The position numbers were made by a program, and so were the translations under genes. The notes under the pieces are model-generated. The model was not told the origin of the DNA, did not search any database, and saw only the letters and a list, made by a program, of their open reading frames with translations. Below, piece by piece: positions 51,200-61,250 of a DNA stretch of 64,000 nt. Every line of letters starts with the position of its first letter. Position 1 is the stretch's first letter. This DNA is from Mycobacterium sp. 1274756.6 (lineage in GTDB: Bacteria; Actinomycetota; Actinomycetes; Mycobacteriales; Mycobacteriaceae): the NCBI RefSeq assembly GCF_001668625.1, contig NZ_LZLJ01000050.1, forward strand, positions 1 to 64,000, written 5' to 3'.

Positions 51200-52273
<1,074 letters not shown>

Positions 52274-53815
52274 TCAGCGATGCGACCGGGCGGCCGGCCC
52301 GACCCCGAGGAACCGGTATTCGGCGGGGCGCAGCCGGCGGGTGGCGGTCCAGTACTGCCAGGTGTAGCCGCCCCACAGCACCGGGTTTCTGCCGTGTGCG
52401 TCGAGGTACCAGCTGGAACAGCCGCCGGTGTTCCACACCGAGCGGGCCAGCCGGCGCTGCAGCTCGGCGTTGAACCGGTCCTGGGCGGAGCGGGTCGGGG
52501 TCAGCGCCTGGGCACCGGCCTTCTCGGCGGCGGCGATCGCCTGGTCGACGTAGTGGACCTGGGATTCGATCATGAACACCATCGAGTTGTGGCCCAGCCC
52601 GGTGTTGGGGCCGAGCAGGAAGAACAGGTTGGGCATGCCGGCGACGGTGACCCCGCGGTGGGCGGCCATGCCCTCGGCGTTCCACCGGTCGACCAGGTTC
52701 TCCCCGTCGCTGCCCTTGATGTCGACGTAGGTGTAGGAGTCGCTGACGTGGAACCCGGTGGCGAAGACGACCACGTCGACGTGGCGTTCGGTGCCGTCGA
52801 CGGTGACGATGCCGTCGGCGGTGAACCGGTCGATGCCCTCGGTGATCAGCTCGGTCTTCGCATCGGCCACCGCCGGGTAGTAGGTGGAGGAGTTCAGGAT
52901 GCGTTTGCAGCCCAGCCGGTAGCGCGGGGTCAGTTTGCGCCGTAGCGCCCGGTCTGTGACGCCGCGGCGGATGTTCCACCGGCCCAACACTTCTCCGATG
53001 CGCAGCAGCCCCGGCCAGCGGGTCATACCGACCGCCACGGCCTCCTGCAACCAGTAGATCGCGGTGCGCAGCGCGAGTCGGGCGCCGGGGACCACGGTCA
53101 GCACGCGGCGCAGCCGCTCGGGGATCGCCTCGTTGGTGCGCGGGATGACCCAGGCCGGCGTGCGCTGGTAGAGCTGCAGGCCGCCGACCCGGTCGACGAT
53201 CTCCGGCACGATCTGGATCGCGCTGGCCCCGGTGCCGATCACCGCGACCTGCTTGCCGGTCAACTCGACGCTGTCGTCCCACTGCGCGGAGTGGAACGCC
53301 GCGCCGCCGCCGGCGCGGAAGTCCTCGAGCCCGGCGAAGTCGGGCACCGACGGGATGTGCAGCGCGCCGGCCGCCGAGATCAGGAAGCGGGCGACGAATT
53401 CCCTTCCGTCGGTGGTGAAGACATGCCAGCGGTACTCGTCGTCGTCCCAGTGGGCGCGGTCGACGAGGGAGTCGAACACCATGTAGCGGCGGAGGCCGTA
53501 CTTGTCGGCGACGCCCTTGAGGTAGCCGAAGATCTCGTCCTGGTAGGAGAACAGGTACTCCCAGTCGGGTTTGGGCTCGAACGAGTAGGAGTACAGGTGC
53601 GAGGGGATGTCGCAGGCGCAGCCGGGATAGGTGTTGTCGCGCCAGGTGCCGCCGAGGTCACCGGCCTTCTCCAGCATCAGGAAGTCGATGCCGCGCCGTT
53701 GCAGGGCGATGCCCATCGCCAGCCCGGAGAAGCCGGTGCCGATGATCAGGGCGCCGGTCTGCACCACCGGCCGGTCGGGCGCGGCGGAGTCGGCGGGCTG
53801 CTCGGTGACGGTCAT
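52274..53815 (-). CDS. Flavin-binding (Baeyer-Villiger type) monooxygenase (Rv3049c-like)
   Basis: This 513-aa FAD/NADPH monooxygenase has the FAD motif IIGTGFSGLAMG near residue 26, the Baeyer-Villiger fingerprint region FRAGGGAAFHSAQWDD near residue 170, and the second nucleotide motif VIGTGASAIQIV. A FATGFHV motif lies in the C-terminal half. Related mycobacterial enzymes activate ethionamide or oxidise ketones; the substrate here is unknown. A TetR gene lies upstream on the same strand (93-bp gap) and may control it. Confidence 0.9.
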   Translation of the reverse strand: MTVTEQPADSAAPDRPVVQTGALIIGTGFSGLAMGIALQRRGIDFLMLEKAGDLGGTWRDNTYPGCACDIPSHLYSYSFEPKPDWEYLFSYQDEIFGYLKGVADKYGLRRYMVFDSLVDRAHWDDDEYRWHVFTTDGREFVARFLISAAGALHIPSVPDFAGLEDFRAGGGAAFHSAQWDDSVELTGKQVAVIGTGASAIQIVPEIVDRVGGLQLYQRTPAWVIPRTNEAIPERLRRVLTVVPGARLALRTAIYWLQEAVAVGMTRWPGLLRIGEVLGRWNIRRGVTDRALRRKLTPRYRLGCKRILNSSTYYPAVADAKTELITEGIDRFTADGIVTVDGTERHVDVVVFATGFHVSDSYTYVDIKGSDGENLVDRWNAEGMAAHRGVTVAGMPNLFFLLGPNTGLGHNSMVFMIESQVHYVDQAIAAAEKAGAQALTPTRSAQDRFNAELQRRLARSVWNTGGCSSWYLDAHGRNPVLWGGYTWQYWTATRRLRPAEYRFLGVGPAARSHR

Positions 53816-53908
53816 GGCGCACCCTTTCCTGGGACCTGCGGTACCGGATAATTCTCAGTGTGGCCGCGCGCGCCGTCCGCTGTCAACGGTGGACCGGCGT
53901 GCCAGGGG

Positions 53909-54655
53909 CTAGCTGGCGGCCCGCCGCGGGACCGCGGCGTGGATGGGCTGACCGGGATCGATGGTGATGCCCAGCACCGCCGCGGTGCTGGTCACCGTGC
54001 CGGACAGGATCGTGCTCAGGTGCTCGACGAAGACGTCCTGGGCCATCCGGCGTTCGCTGCCGGCGTCGCGGCCCAGCCACCAGTCGGTGGCCGAGGCGAC
54101 CGACCCGAACGTCGCGAACGCGGCCAACTCGATCGCGTCGCGGTCCAGCTGCATCTCGCGCAGTTCGTTGCTGAACATCTCCGCGATCGCCAGGATGATC
54201 TCGCGGCCCTCCTGCAGCGCCTGCAGGGTGGACGACGACTGCTCGGTGAACTGCCCCTGGAGCAGGAACCGCAGCACGTTGGGGTGCTGTTCGACCAGCC
54301 CGACGTACTGTTCCACGCCTTTGCGGATCACTTCCTCGGCGGAGTCGGTGGTCACGTCGATGGCCGAGGAGATCGCCGCCCACAGCATGTCGCGCATCCG
54401 TTCGCTGACCGCCTGGAACAGATCCGACTTGTCGGTGAAATGCCGGTAGATCTTCGGTTTGGCGGTGCCGGCCTCCTCGGCGATCTCCCGCACGCTCAGT
54501 TCCGGTCCGCGCTTGTCGATGGCGCGGAAGGCGGCGTCGACGATCTCGGCGCGCACCTTTTTGCGGTGCTCACGCCAGCGCTCCCGCCGGGCGTCGACTT
54601 TGCCGTCGGGCCGCTCGGCGGGGCTGGGCCGGGCCGGTCTGCGCACGTCCCACAC
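53909..54655 (-). CDS. TetR-family regulator (Rv3050c-like)
   Basis: This 248-aa protein has a basic N-terminal extension (about 35 residues). The TetR helix-turn-helix follows (IVDAAFRAIDKRGPELSVREIAEEAGTAKPKIYRHFTDKSDLF), then a ligand-binding helical domain ending in a polar tail. GTG 54655 starts the frame; GTG 54646 is an alternative. Two GTAC tetramers spaced by 6 bp lie immediately upstream (54657-54670) and could belong to an operator. Neighbours are the monooxygenase downstream and a divergent flavoprotein upstream, either of which may be its target. Confidence 0.88.
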   Translation of the reverse strand: MWDVRRPARPSPAERPDGKVDARRERWREHRKKVRAEIVDAAFRAIDKRGPELSVREIAEEAGTAKPKIYRHFTDKSDLFQAVSERMRDMLWAAISSAIDVTTDSAEEVIRKGVEQYVGLVEQHPNVLRFLLQGQFTEQSSSTLQALQEGREIILAIAEMFSNELREMQLDRDAIELAAFATFGSVASATDWWLGRDAGSERRMAQDVFVEHLSTILSGTVTSTAAVLGITIDPGQPIHAAVPRRAAS

Positions 54656-54812
54656 TGTACTCGCCCGTACCGGCCGCGCCGGTGGCTATAGCCGGGTTGA
54701 CCTGCCGAGACACCGCGTCACCGGGCGGCGCGGGCGCAGGCTCGGTTTTTCTCCGGCACCCTCGCCTCGGTAGCGTAGGGCCCGCGATCGATCTCGGAAG
54801 GGCTGAACACCG

Positions 54813-55994
54813 GTGACACAGCGATACGACCTGGCCATCGTCGGCGGCGGGCCGGCCGGGTCGGCGGCTGCCTGGCAGGCCCGCCAGGCCGGGGCCAGTG
54901 TCGTGCTGCTGGACAAGGCGCAGTTCCCCCGGGACAAGCCGTGCGGGGATGGGTTGACCGCCCGCGCCGTCAGCTACCTGCAGAAGATGGGGCTGGCCGA
55001 GGAGGTCGCGACCTTCCACCGGGTCAACCGGGTCTGCGTGTACAGCCCCAGCCACTGGGAGCTGTCCTTCCCGCGCCGCCCGGGCATGCCCGATCACGGC
55101 CGCACCGTCAGCCGCACCACCTTGGACACCATGCTGCTGCGCCACGCGGCGGCCGCCGGCGCGGAGGTCCGCGAAGCCGCGGAGGTCGCCGGGCCGGTCC
55201 TCGACGACCGCGGCCGGGTCACCGGGGTGAGCCTCAAGGGCGGCGAGCAGGTGTTGGCCGACGCGGTGATCGCCGCCGACGGCGCCTACTCCCCCATCAA
55301 ACGGGCGCTGAAACTGGACTCGGCCTACAACGGCTACTCCGCGATCGCCATCCGCGCCGAGATGGACGCCAACCGGCCCGACTCCGACAGCCTGGACATC
55401 TACCTTCGGCTGCGCTTCGAGGGCGACCAGCTGCCCGGCTACGGCTGGGTGTTCCCGATGGGCGACGGCCGGTTCAACATCGGGCTGGGCTACGTCAACA
55501 GCTACCGCAACTGGCAGGCGATCAACGCCACGGCGTTTCTCGGGGAGTTCCTGGGCACGCTGCCACGCGAGTGGGAGCTGCCCGACATCGGTGAGCTGAA
55601 GAAGTCCAAAAGCGTGCGCGCCTGGCGGCTGCCGATGGGCTTCACCGCCTGGCCGCCCTGGCGACCCGGGGTGCTGTTCGCCGGCGACGCGCTGGGCGCG
55701 GGCAAGCCGGCCAGCGGCGCCGGCATCTCCAAGGCCCTGGAATCCGGGATGGCCGCGGGCGAGTGCGCCGTCGCCGCGCTGACCAACGCCGGACCCGACG
55801 ACTTCACCAACTACGCCCAGCGCATGCAGGAGGCGTGGGGCCGGGAGTACCGGCGCGGCCGCTACTTCCACAAACTGCTGGGCTATCCGCACGTCGCCGA
55901 CGCGGGGGTGCGGCTCATCGACAACGCGGCGTTCCGCGACCGGGTGCTCAAGGCGCTGTACAAGAAGGCGCAGGGGCCGGCGCACAGCTACTGA
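54813..55994 (+). CDS. Geranylgeranyl reductase family flavoprotein
   Basis: This 393-aa FAD-dependent reductase of polyprenyl double bonds has the dinucleotide motif AIVGGGPAGSAAAWQARQAGASVVLLDK at the N-terminus, the family motif FPRDKPCGDGLTARAV, and the conserved YGWVFPMGDGRFNIGLG strand. The second FAD motif reads FAGDALGAGKPASGAGISKALESG, where related mycobacterial MenJ has NPLNGEGI. Substrates could be menaquinone or other polyprenyl lipids. I recall no copy at this locus in M. tuberculosis, so it is an addition between the TetR gene and nrdE. GTG 54813 fits the family N-terminus. Confidence 0.85.
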   Translation: MTQRYDLAIVGGGPAGSAAAWQARQAGASVVLLDKAQFPRDKPCGDGLTARAVSYLQKMGLAEEVATFHRVNRVCVYSPSHWELSFPRRPGMPDHGRTVSRTTLDTMLLRHAAAAGAEVREAAEVAGPVLDDRGRVTGVSLKGGEQVLADAVIAADGAYSPIKRALKLDSAYNGYSAIAIRAEMDANRPDSDSLDIYLRLRFEGDQLPGYGWVFPMGDGRFNIGLGYVNSYRNWQAINATAFLGEFLGTLPREWELPDIGELKKSKSVRAWRLPMGFTAWPPWRPGVLFAGDALGAGKPASGAGISKALESGMAAGECAVAALTNAGPDDFTNYAQRMQEAWGREYRRGRYFHKLLGYPHVADAGVRLIDNAAFRDRVLKALYKKAQGPAHSY

Positions 55995-56003
55995 GCCAGC
56001 CGG

Positions 56004-57101
56004 TCATCCGAACGGGCAGGTACCGGTGCGGCCCCCCGGGACCGCGAACGACTCCAACCCGTAGCGGTCGTAAAAGCGTGCCAGCCAAGCGTTCTGCCGC
56101 TGCAGCCGCCGCGCCGCCCGCTCGTAGCGGGCGCGGCTGCGCGGGGTGTCGCCGCGGCGGGCGCGTAAACCGTCTAGGCGCACCCGGTTGTAATGGATGG
56201 GTTCGAGTTTCAGCCGGTCCGGCAGCAGCCGCCAGGCCAACTGCATCGCGGTGCTGTAGACGGTGAACTCGATGTCGTGGCGCGGCTTGAGCTCGAACCC
56301 GATCATAGCCAGCACGTCGGGGTGCATGGTCTTGGCGGAACAGACCTGCACCACGTGGCCGGCCAGCGGGCGCAGCACCAGCCAGGGCGGAGTGAGTACC
56401 GGGCGCATCCATTTCGGCAGCAACAGGTTGGGCAGCGGTAGGCGGGTCAGCGTGGCGAACTGGTGGCGCAGGAAACCGTTGGCCTCCAACTCGGTGGTGA
56501 CCGTCTGGTCGTAGTAGGCGGCGAATTCGGCGAAGGTGGCGGGCAGTTTGCCCCGCTTGCTGGGCAACTCCAGGTCGGAAAAGAGGTGGCGCAAGTACTG
56601 GTAGGCGGCTTCTTCCTCGGCGGGCCGCAGGCTGTTTCCGGTGCACACCGGGAAGGCGACCAGGATCGCGTGCACCGCGCTGGCGATGATCCACAGCCAC
56701 AGGTCGGGGTCCAGCGCGCTGTAGCGCACGCCGTCGTATTCGCCGATGCCGGTGCCGCGGACGTCGCGGTGGCGGTCTTTGAGCCATTGGGCGTGTGTTC
56801 GGCGCTGTTGCGCGTCGGCGAGGATCACCTGCCCGCTGAAGCCGCTGCGCAACGCCCGGTCGGTGAAGTTCTCCCGAAACCGGCCGGTGTGGTCCACCGA
56901 TGCGGCGATCGGGACGCGGGCCACCTCGTCGAAGAGCACTCCGCCGAACACGCCGGTCAGCACGCTGCCGATGTGTTTGCGGAAGTCGGCCATCACCGCC
57001 GGGCGCAGGCCGGGGCCTTCGAGCAGGTGCAGACCGTCGGTCTCGTCGTTGTCTGGGGCGGCCTCGACCGGCGGGTCGATGTCGGTGAGCAGCTCGGTCA
57101 T
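56004..57101 (-). CDS. Oxygenase MpaB family (DUF2236) protein
   Basis: This 365-aa protein belongs to the DUF2236/MpaB group of haem- or metal-linked oxygenases. Family marks are GPGLRPAVMADFRKHIGSVLTGVFGGVLFDEVARVPIAASVDHTGRFREN near the N-terminus, the VRGTGIGEYDGVRYSALDPDLWLWIIASAVHAILV block, and a basic C-terminal region (RARYERAARRLQRQNAWLARFYDRYG). MpaB-like proteins oxidise terpenoids or rubber-like polymers; the substrate here is unknown. A divergent TetR gene 84 bp away, with a large palindrome between, suggests ligand-dependent control. Confidence 0.85.
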   Translation of the reverse strand: MTELLTDIDPPVEAAPDNDETDGLHLLEGPGLRPAVMADFRKHIGSVLTGVFGGVLFDEVARVPIAASVDHTGRFRENFTDRALRSGFSGQVILADAQQRRTHAQWLKDRHRDVRGTGIGEYDGVRYSALDPDLWLWIIASAVHAILVAFPVCTGNSLRPAEEEAAYQYLRHLFSDLELPSKRGKLPATFAEFAAYYDQTVTTELEANGFLRHQFATLTRLPLPNLLLPKWMRPVLTPPWLVLRPLAGHVVQVCSAKTMHPDVLAMIGFELKPRHDIEFTVYSTAMQLAWRLLPDRLKLEPIHYNRVRLDGLRARRGDTPRSRARYERAARRLQRQNAWLARFYDRYGLESFAVPGGRTGTCPFG

Positions 57102-57112
57102 CGCAACCTCCC

Positions 57113-57143
57113 GATGTTAGGGCGTTAACTGAACGCTAACATC
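57113..57143. promoter_or_regulatory. TetR operator candidate between MpaB and TetR genes
   Basis: Perfect arms GATGTTAG (57113-57120) and CTAACATC (57136-57143) enclose a nested GCGTT-N5-AACGC inverted repeat. The 31-bp element lies between the divergent starts (57101 and 57186), the usual place for a self-controlling TetR repressor. It is AT-rich relative to the surroundings. Confidence 0.7.
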
Positions 57144-57185
57144 ATCACTCGTCGGAGGGAAGCATTCCTGTGCGACGATGGGGAC

Positions 57186-57791
57186 ATGCCTGTCGACGGG
57201 ACCGGCGAGCGCATCTTGGACGCGGCCCTACAGGCGATCCTCGACTTCGGGGTGCGCCGTGCATCGGTGGAGGAGATCGCCCGACGCGCCGGCGTGTCGC
57301 ACATGACCGTCTACCGACGCTGGCCGACCAAGAAAGACCTGCTGGTGGCCACGCTCGGCACGGTGACCGATGCCATCTTCGCCGCCGTCGACGCCGAGGT
57401 GGCCGCACTGGACGACTACGAGGACCGGTTCGTCGCCGGGTTCACCGGAATCTACTGGCGGGTCTGCACCCATCCGATGCTCAGCCGCACCCTGCAGACC
57501 GACCCCGAAGCGGTGCTCCCGGCGCTGACCACCGGCGCGGGGCCCGCGCTGGAGCTGGCGACCAACTATCTGGCCCGCCACATCGCCGACACCGCCCGCC
57601 ACGGCGGGGTCGAGATCGACGATCCGGCGGGCCTGGCGGAGATCTTCGTCCGCCTCACCCACTCACTGGTGCTCACCCAGCGGGTGCGCGAACCGTTGAC
57701 CAGCCGCGCCGAGGCGGAACGCTATGCCCGCCAGCATCTTCTGCCGCTGGCGCTGGCTATGGTGCGCCCGGCGAACGTCTCGGCGCGGTGA
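57186..57791 (+). CDS. TetR-family regulator, divergent from MpaB gene
   Basis: This 201-aa regulator has the helix-turn-helix ILDAALQAILDFGVRRASVEEIARRAGVSHMTVYRRWPTKKDLLVATL in the first 55 residues. The effector domain is helical (WRVCTHPMLSRTL and others). Divergent placement with the MpaB-like oxygenase and a shared palindromic operator make that gene the likely target. It is followed by a nested inverted repeat that may end its transcript and that of nrdE. Confidence 0.88.
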   Translation: MPVDGTGERILDAALQAILDFGVRRASVEEIARRAGVSHMTVYRRWPTKKDLLVATLGTVTDAIFAAVDAEVAALDDYEDRFVAGFTGIYWRVCTHPMLSRTLQTDPEAVLPALTTGAGPALELATNYLARHIADTARHGGVEIDDPAGLAEIFVRLTHSLVLTQRVREPLTSRAEAERYARQHLLPLALAMVRPANVSAR

Positions 57792-57822
57792 GGCGCAGGA
57801 CACGCCCGAAGCCGGACCTCAG

Positions 57823-57888
57823 GACGCCGAGCGTGTTCTGACTGCGAGAATCGTCGCGCCTTTTCGCAGCCCGTGCACGCTCGGCGTC
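57823..57888. repeat. Nested inverted repeat / bidirectional terminator
   Basis: Thirteen-base perfect arms GACGCCGAGCGTG (57823-57835) and CACGCTCGGCGTC (57876-57888) enclose a second perfect stem, CTGCGA (57842-57847) with TCGCAG (57864-57869). It fills the gap between the convergent tetR and nrdE genes. It could be a terminator or a member of a dispersed intergenic palindrome family. No second copy was noticed in this window. Confidence 0.6.
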
Positions 57889-57892
57889 GAGG

Positions 57893-60061
57893 TCACAACA
57901 TGCAGGACACGCAGCCCTCGACCTCGGTGCCTTCCAGCGCCATCTGCCGCAGCCGGATGTAGTACAGCGTCTTGATGCCCTTGCGCCAGGCGTAGATCTG
58001 GGCCTTGTTGACGTCGCGGGTGGTGGCGGTGTCCTTGAAGAACAGCGTCAGGCTCAGCCCCTGGTCCACGTGCTGGGTGGCCGCGGCGTAGGTGTCGATG
58101 ATCTTCTCGTAGCCGATCTCGTAGGCGTCCTGGTAGTACTCCAGGTTGTCGTTGGTCATGTAGGGCGCCGGGTAGTAGACCCGGCCGATCTTGCCCTCCT
58201 TGCGGATCTCCACCTTCGACACGATCGGGTGGATCGAGGACGTCGAGTGGTTGATGTAGGAGATCGACCCGGTCGGCGGCACCGCCTGCAGGTTCTGGTT
58301 GTAGATCCCGTGCGCCTGCACCGATTCCTTGAGCCGGCGCCAGTCGTTCTGGTCGGGGATGCGGATGCCGGCGTCGGCGAACAGCGTGCGCACCTTGTCG
58401 GTCTTGGGCTCCCAGATCCCCTCGGTGTACTTGTCGAAGAACTCACCGCTGGCGTAGGCGGAGCGCTCGAAACCCTTGAAGTGGGTGCCGCGCTCGATCG
58501 CGATCCGGTTCGACGCCCGCAGCGCGTGATAGAGCACCGTGTAGAAGTAGATGTTGGTGAAGTCGATGCCCTCTTCGGACCCGTAGAAGATCCGCTCGCG
58601 CGCCAGGTAGCCGTGCAGGTTCATCTGCCCGAGCCCGATCGCGTGGGAGTCGTTGTTGCCCTGCTCGATCGAGGGCACCGAGAAGATGTTGGTCTGGTCG
58701 CTGACCGCGGTCAACGCGCGGATCGCCACCTCGATGGTCTCGGCGAAGTCCGGTGAGTCCATCGCCTTGGCGATGTTCAGCGAACCGAGGTTGCAGGAGA
58801 TGTCCTTGCCCACCTTGGCGTAGGACAGGTCCTCGTTGTACAGCGACGGCGTGGAGACCTGCAGGATCTCCGAGCACAGGTTCGAGTGGGTGATCTTGCC
58901 CTCGATGGGGTTGGCCCGGTTCACCGTGTCCTCGAACATGATGTAGGGGTAGCCGGACTCGAACTGCAGCTCGGCCAGGGTCTGGAAGAACTCCCGCGCC
59001 TTGATCTTGTGCTTGCGGATCCGCGGGTCGTCGACCATCTCGTAGTACTTCTCGGTGACGTTGATGTCGGCGAACGCCACCCCGTAGACCCGCTCGACGT
59101 CATACGGCGAGAACAGGTACATGTCCTCGTTCTTCTTGGCCAGCTCGAAGGTGATGTCGGGGATCACCACGCCCAGCGAGAGCGTCTTGATCCGGATCTT
59201 CTCGTCGGCGTTCTCCCGCTTGGTGTCCAGGAACCGGTAGATGTCCGGGTGATGCGCGTTGAGGTAGACCGCGCCCGCCCCCTGGCGCGCGCCGAGCTGG
59301 TTGGCGTAGGAGAAGGAGTCCTCCAGCAGCTTCATGATCGGGATGACGCCCGAGGACTGGTTCTCGATGTTCTTGATCGGCGCGCCGTACTCGCGGATGT
59401 TGGTGAGCAGCAACGCCACTCCCCCGCCGCGCTTGGACAGCTGCAGCGCGGAGTTGATCGACCGGCCGATCGACTCCATGTTGTCCTCGATACGCAGCAG
59501 AAAGCAGCTCACCGGCTCGCCGCGCTGCTTTTTGCCCGCGTTGAGGAACGTCGGCGTCGCCGGCTGGAACCGGCCGTCGATGATCTCGTCGACCAGCCGC
59601 TCGGCGAGCTTGGTGTCACCGCTGGCCAACGACAGCGCCACCATGACGACCCGGTCCTCGAACCGCTCCAGATACCGCTTGCCGTCGAAGGTTTTCAGCG
59701 TGTAGGAGGTGTAGTACTTGAACGCGCCCAAGAACGTCGGGAACCGGAACTTCTTGGCGTAGGCGCGATCCAGCAGCGTCTTGACGAAGTTGCGGGAGTA
59801 CTGGTCGAGCACCTCACGCTCGTAGTAGTTCTCCCGGATCAGGTAGTCGAGCTTCTCGTCCTGGTTGTGGAAGAACACCGTGTTCTGGTTGACATGGGTC
59901 AGGAAGAACTGCCGGGCCGCCGCGACGTCCTTGTCGAACTGGATCCGTCCGTCGGCGTCGTAGAGGTTCAGCATCGCGTTCAGCGCGTGGTAATCGGTCT
60001 CGTTACCCGCGCTGGGCGCCGTGGTGGTTACCGGCTCTGCAGCTGCGACAGTCGCTGGCAT
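57893..60061 (-). CDS. nrdE: Class Ib ribonucleotide reductase alpha subunit
   Basis: This 722-aa catalytic subunit reduces ribonucleoside diphosphates to deoxy forms. The active-site cysteine pair lies in [20 protein letters not shown] and later segments; the finger-loop region includes [14 protein letters not shown]. The C-terminal GCVSCML tail passes electrons from NrdH. Length is normal. The start ([10 protein letters not shown]) overlaps the end of nrdI by 34 bp. Order nrdH-nrdI-nrdE follows the usual operon, with nrdF2 in a separate unit. Confidence 0.97.
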   Translation of the reverse strand: MPATVAAAEPVTTTAPSAGNETDYHALNAMLNLYDADGRIQFDKDVAAARQFFLTHVNQNTVFFHNQDEKLDYLIRENYYEREVLDQYSRNFVKTLLDRAYAKKFRFPTFLGAFKYYTSYTLKTFDGKRYLERFEDRVVMVALSLASGDTKLAERLVDEIIDGRFQPATPTFLNAGKKQRGEPVSCFLLRIEDNMESIGRSINSALQLSKRGGGVALLLTNIREYGAPIKNIENQSSGVIPIMKLLEDSFSYANQLGARQGAGAVYLNAHHPDIYRFLDTKRENADEKIRIKTLSLGVVIPDITFELAKKNEDMYLFSPYDVERVYGVAFADINVTEKYYEMVDDPRIRKHKIKAREFFQTLAELQFESGYPYIMFEDTVNRANPIEGKITHSNLCSEILQVSTPSLYNEDLSYAKVGKDISCNLGSLNIAKAMDSPDFAETIEVAIRALTAVSDQTNIFSVPSIEQGNNDSHAIGLGQMNLHGYLARERIFYGSEEGIDFTNIYFYTVLYHALRASNRIAIERGTHFKGFERSAYASGEFFDKYTEGIWEPKTDKVRTLFADAGIRIPDQNDWRRLKESVQAHGIYNQNLQAVPPTGSISYINHSTSSIHPIVSKVEIRKEGKIGRVYYPAPYMTNDNLEYYQDAYEIGYEKIIDTYAAATQHVDQGLSLTLFFKDTATTRDVNKAQIYAWRKGIKTLYYIRLRQMALEGTEVEGCVSCML

Positions 60062-60474
60062 GTCTCGTCCTTCCAGAAATCAGCCAATCCCGCACGAACG
60101 GTTTCCACGTCGTCGGGGGTTCCCATGAGTTCGAAGCGATAGAGGTAGGGCACGCCGCACTTGCGCGAGATGACCTCGCCGGCGTAGCAGTATTCGGCAC
60201 CGAAGTTGTTGTTGCCCGCGGCGATGACCCCGCGCAGCAACCCCCGGTTGTGTTCGTTGTTCAAAAACTTCTTGACCTGTTTGGGCACGTAGCCGCTGTC
60301 GGTGACGCTCGGCGCGCGCCGCCCGCCGCCGTAGGTGGGCACCACCAGCACGAAGGGCTGGTCGACCTCGATCGGCTCGTGCAGCGGGATCCGGGTGGCC
60401 GGCAGACCCAGTTTCTGGATGAAACGGTGGGTGTTCTCCGAGACGGAGGAGAAGTACACCAGGCGGTTGCCCAT
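60028..60474 (-). CDS. nrdI: Flavodoxin-like ribonucleotide reductase assembly protein
   Basis: This 148-aa flavodoxin-fold protein supplies oxidant for assembling the Mn(III)2-tyrosyl radical cofactor of NrdF. The FMN phosphate loop is [15 protein letters not shown] at the start. The flavin-contacting [26 protein letters not shown] and [35 protein letters not shown] segments follow. It lies between nrdH (82-bp gap) and nrdE (34-bp overlap). Confidence 0.96.
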   Translation of the reverse strand: MGNRLVYFSSVSENTHRFIQKLGLPATRIPLHEPIEVDQPFVLVVPTYGGGRRAPSVTDSGYVPKQVKKFLNNEHNRGLLRGVIAAGNNNFGAEYCYAGEVISRKCGVPYLYRFELMGTPDDVETVRAGLADFWKDETCQRLSQLQSR

Positions 60475-60556
60475 CTGCTGCCCCTCCCGTGACTCGTGCC
60501 GGCTGTTCGACGTGTGACTACCCCGGATCGCCGCCGACGGATCGCGGCGGCCGCGC

Positions 60557-60796
60557 TCAGGCGCTCAGCGCCGTCGCGGCCAGTGCCTTGATGCGGTCCG
60601 GGCGGAAGCCCGACCAGTGGTCGTCGCCGGCCACCACCACCGGAGCCTGCAGGTGCCCCAGCGCCATCACGTAGTCGCGGGCCTCGGAGTCCAGCGAGAT
60701 GTCCACCGACCGGTAGGCGATGCCTTCCTTCTCCAACGCCTTGTGGGTGGCGTTGCACTGCACGCAGGCCGGTTTGGTGTACACGGTGATGTTCAT
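60557..60796 (-). CDS. nrdH: Glutaredoxin-like electron donor to class Ib ribonucleotide reductase
   Basis: This 79-aa thioredoxin-fold protein has the CVQC active site (Cys11, Cys14) in [20 protein letters not shown] and the [14 protein letters not shown]-terminal helix typical of NrdH. It accepts electrons from thioredoxin reductase and reduces NrdE. ATG 60796 ([11 protein letters not shown]) is chosen because the length equals the M. tuberculosis protein. It is first gene of nrdHIE. A long leader (about 180 bp to the nearest NrdR box) precedes it. Confidence 0.96.
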   Translation of the reverse strand: MNITVYTKPACVQCNATHKALEKEGIAYRSVDISLDSEARDYVMALGHLQAPVVVAGDDHWSGFRPDRIKALAATALSA

Positions 60797-60974
60797 CGTC
60801 GAACGACTCCTCGCTGGAAGGTTGAGCAACTATCAAACACTGCGTCCGCACCGCTGGTCAGCGGACCGTCGGGCGGTGAATCCCCGGGCTGGCGGGGCCG
60901 CGCCGACCCGGAGGCCGGGGACTTCTCCCCGGTTCCGAACGACCCGGTCTTCGTCGGGCCCGGCGGCACTGTGA

Positions 60975-60990
60975 ACACTACACCTAGTGG
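60975..60990 (-). promoter_or_regulatory. nrdR box: NrdR box upstream of nrdHIE
   Basis: ACACTACACCTAGTGG contains a perfect CACTA-N4-TAGTG palindrome (60976-60989) and agrees with about 12 of 16 positions of the NrdR consensus by my count. Its left half is the same as in the second site upstream of nrdF2. Confidence 0.65.
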
Positions 60991-61006
60991 GTGACAACGG
61001 GAAGGG

Positions 61007-61022
61007 ATACAAGATGTTCTGA
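61007..61022 (-). promoter_or_regulatory. Second NrdR-box-like site upstream of nrdHIE
   Basis: ATACAAGATGTTCTGA is offset by exactly 32 bp from the box at 60975, the same offset as at nrdF2. By my count 11 of 16 consensus positions match. Three helical turns between boxes suits cooperative NrdR binding. Confidence 0.45.
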
Positions 61023-61250
61023 ACAACATTCATGAAATTCCCTGGTCGGAAGCTTTCCACAGGCACCGCCTCCGGCGTGTCGCAGCTCACACTGCATCTG
61101 TTTCGTGCCGCTGATCACAATTACCACCGGGGTCGGACATTCGCGACGCACGGGGTCCGCCATCCCGACCCTCAGCAAACTCCGGGCCGGTAGGCTGGCG
61201 GGGACCTCACCCAGGTCGGGTGCCGTCGAGAACCGGCGAGGAGTGCCACC

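Larger units (their letters stand above)
60797..61250. other. Intergenic regulatory region between nrdH and a divergent LLM gene
   Basis: This 454-bp gap holds two NrdR-box-like sites (60975-60990, 61007-61022) and presumably the promoters of nrdHIE (leftward) and of the LLM oxidoreductase (rightward). About 180 bp between the nearer box and the nrdH start form a leader with no ORF or hairpin I could support. The rest is non-coding by eye, and no tRNA or repeat was seen. Confidence 0.6.

Noticed and set aside
57823-57888. Terminal inverted repeats of an insertion sequence
   Set aside because: The arms are only 40 bp apart with no ORF between, and no target-site duplication is visible. A hairpin explains it better.
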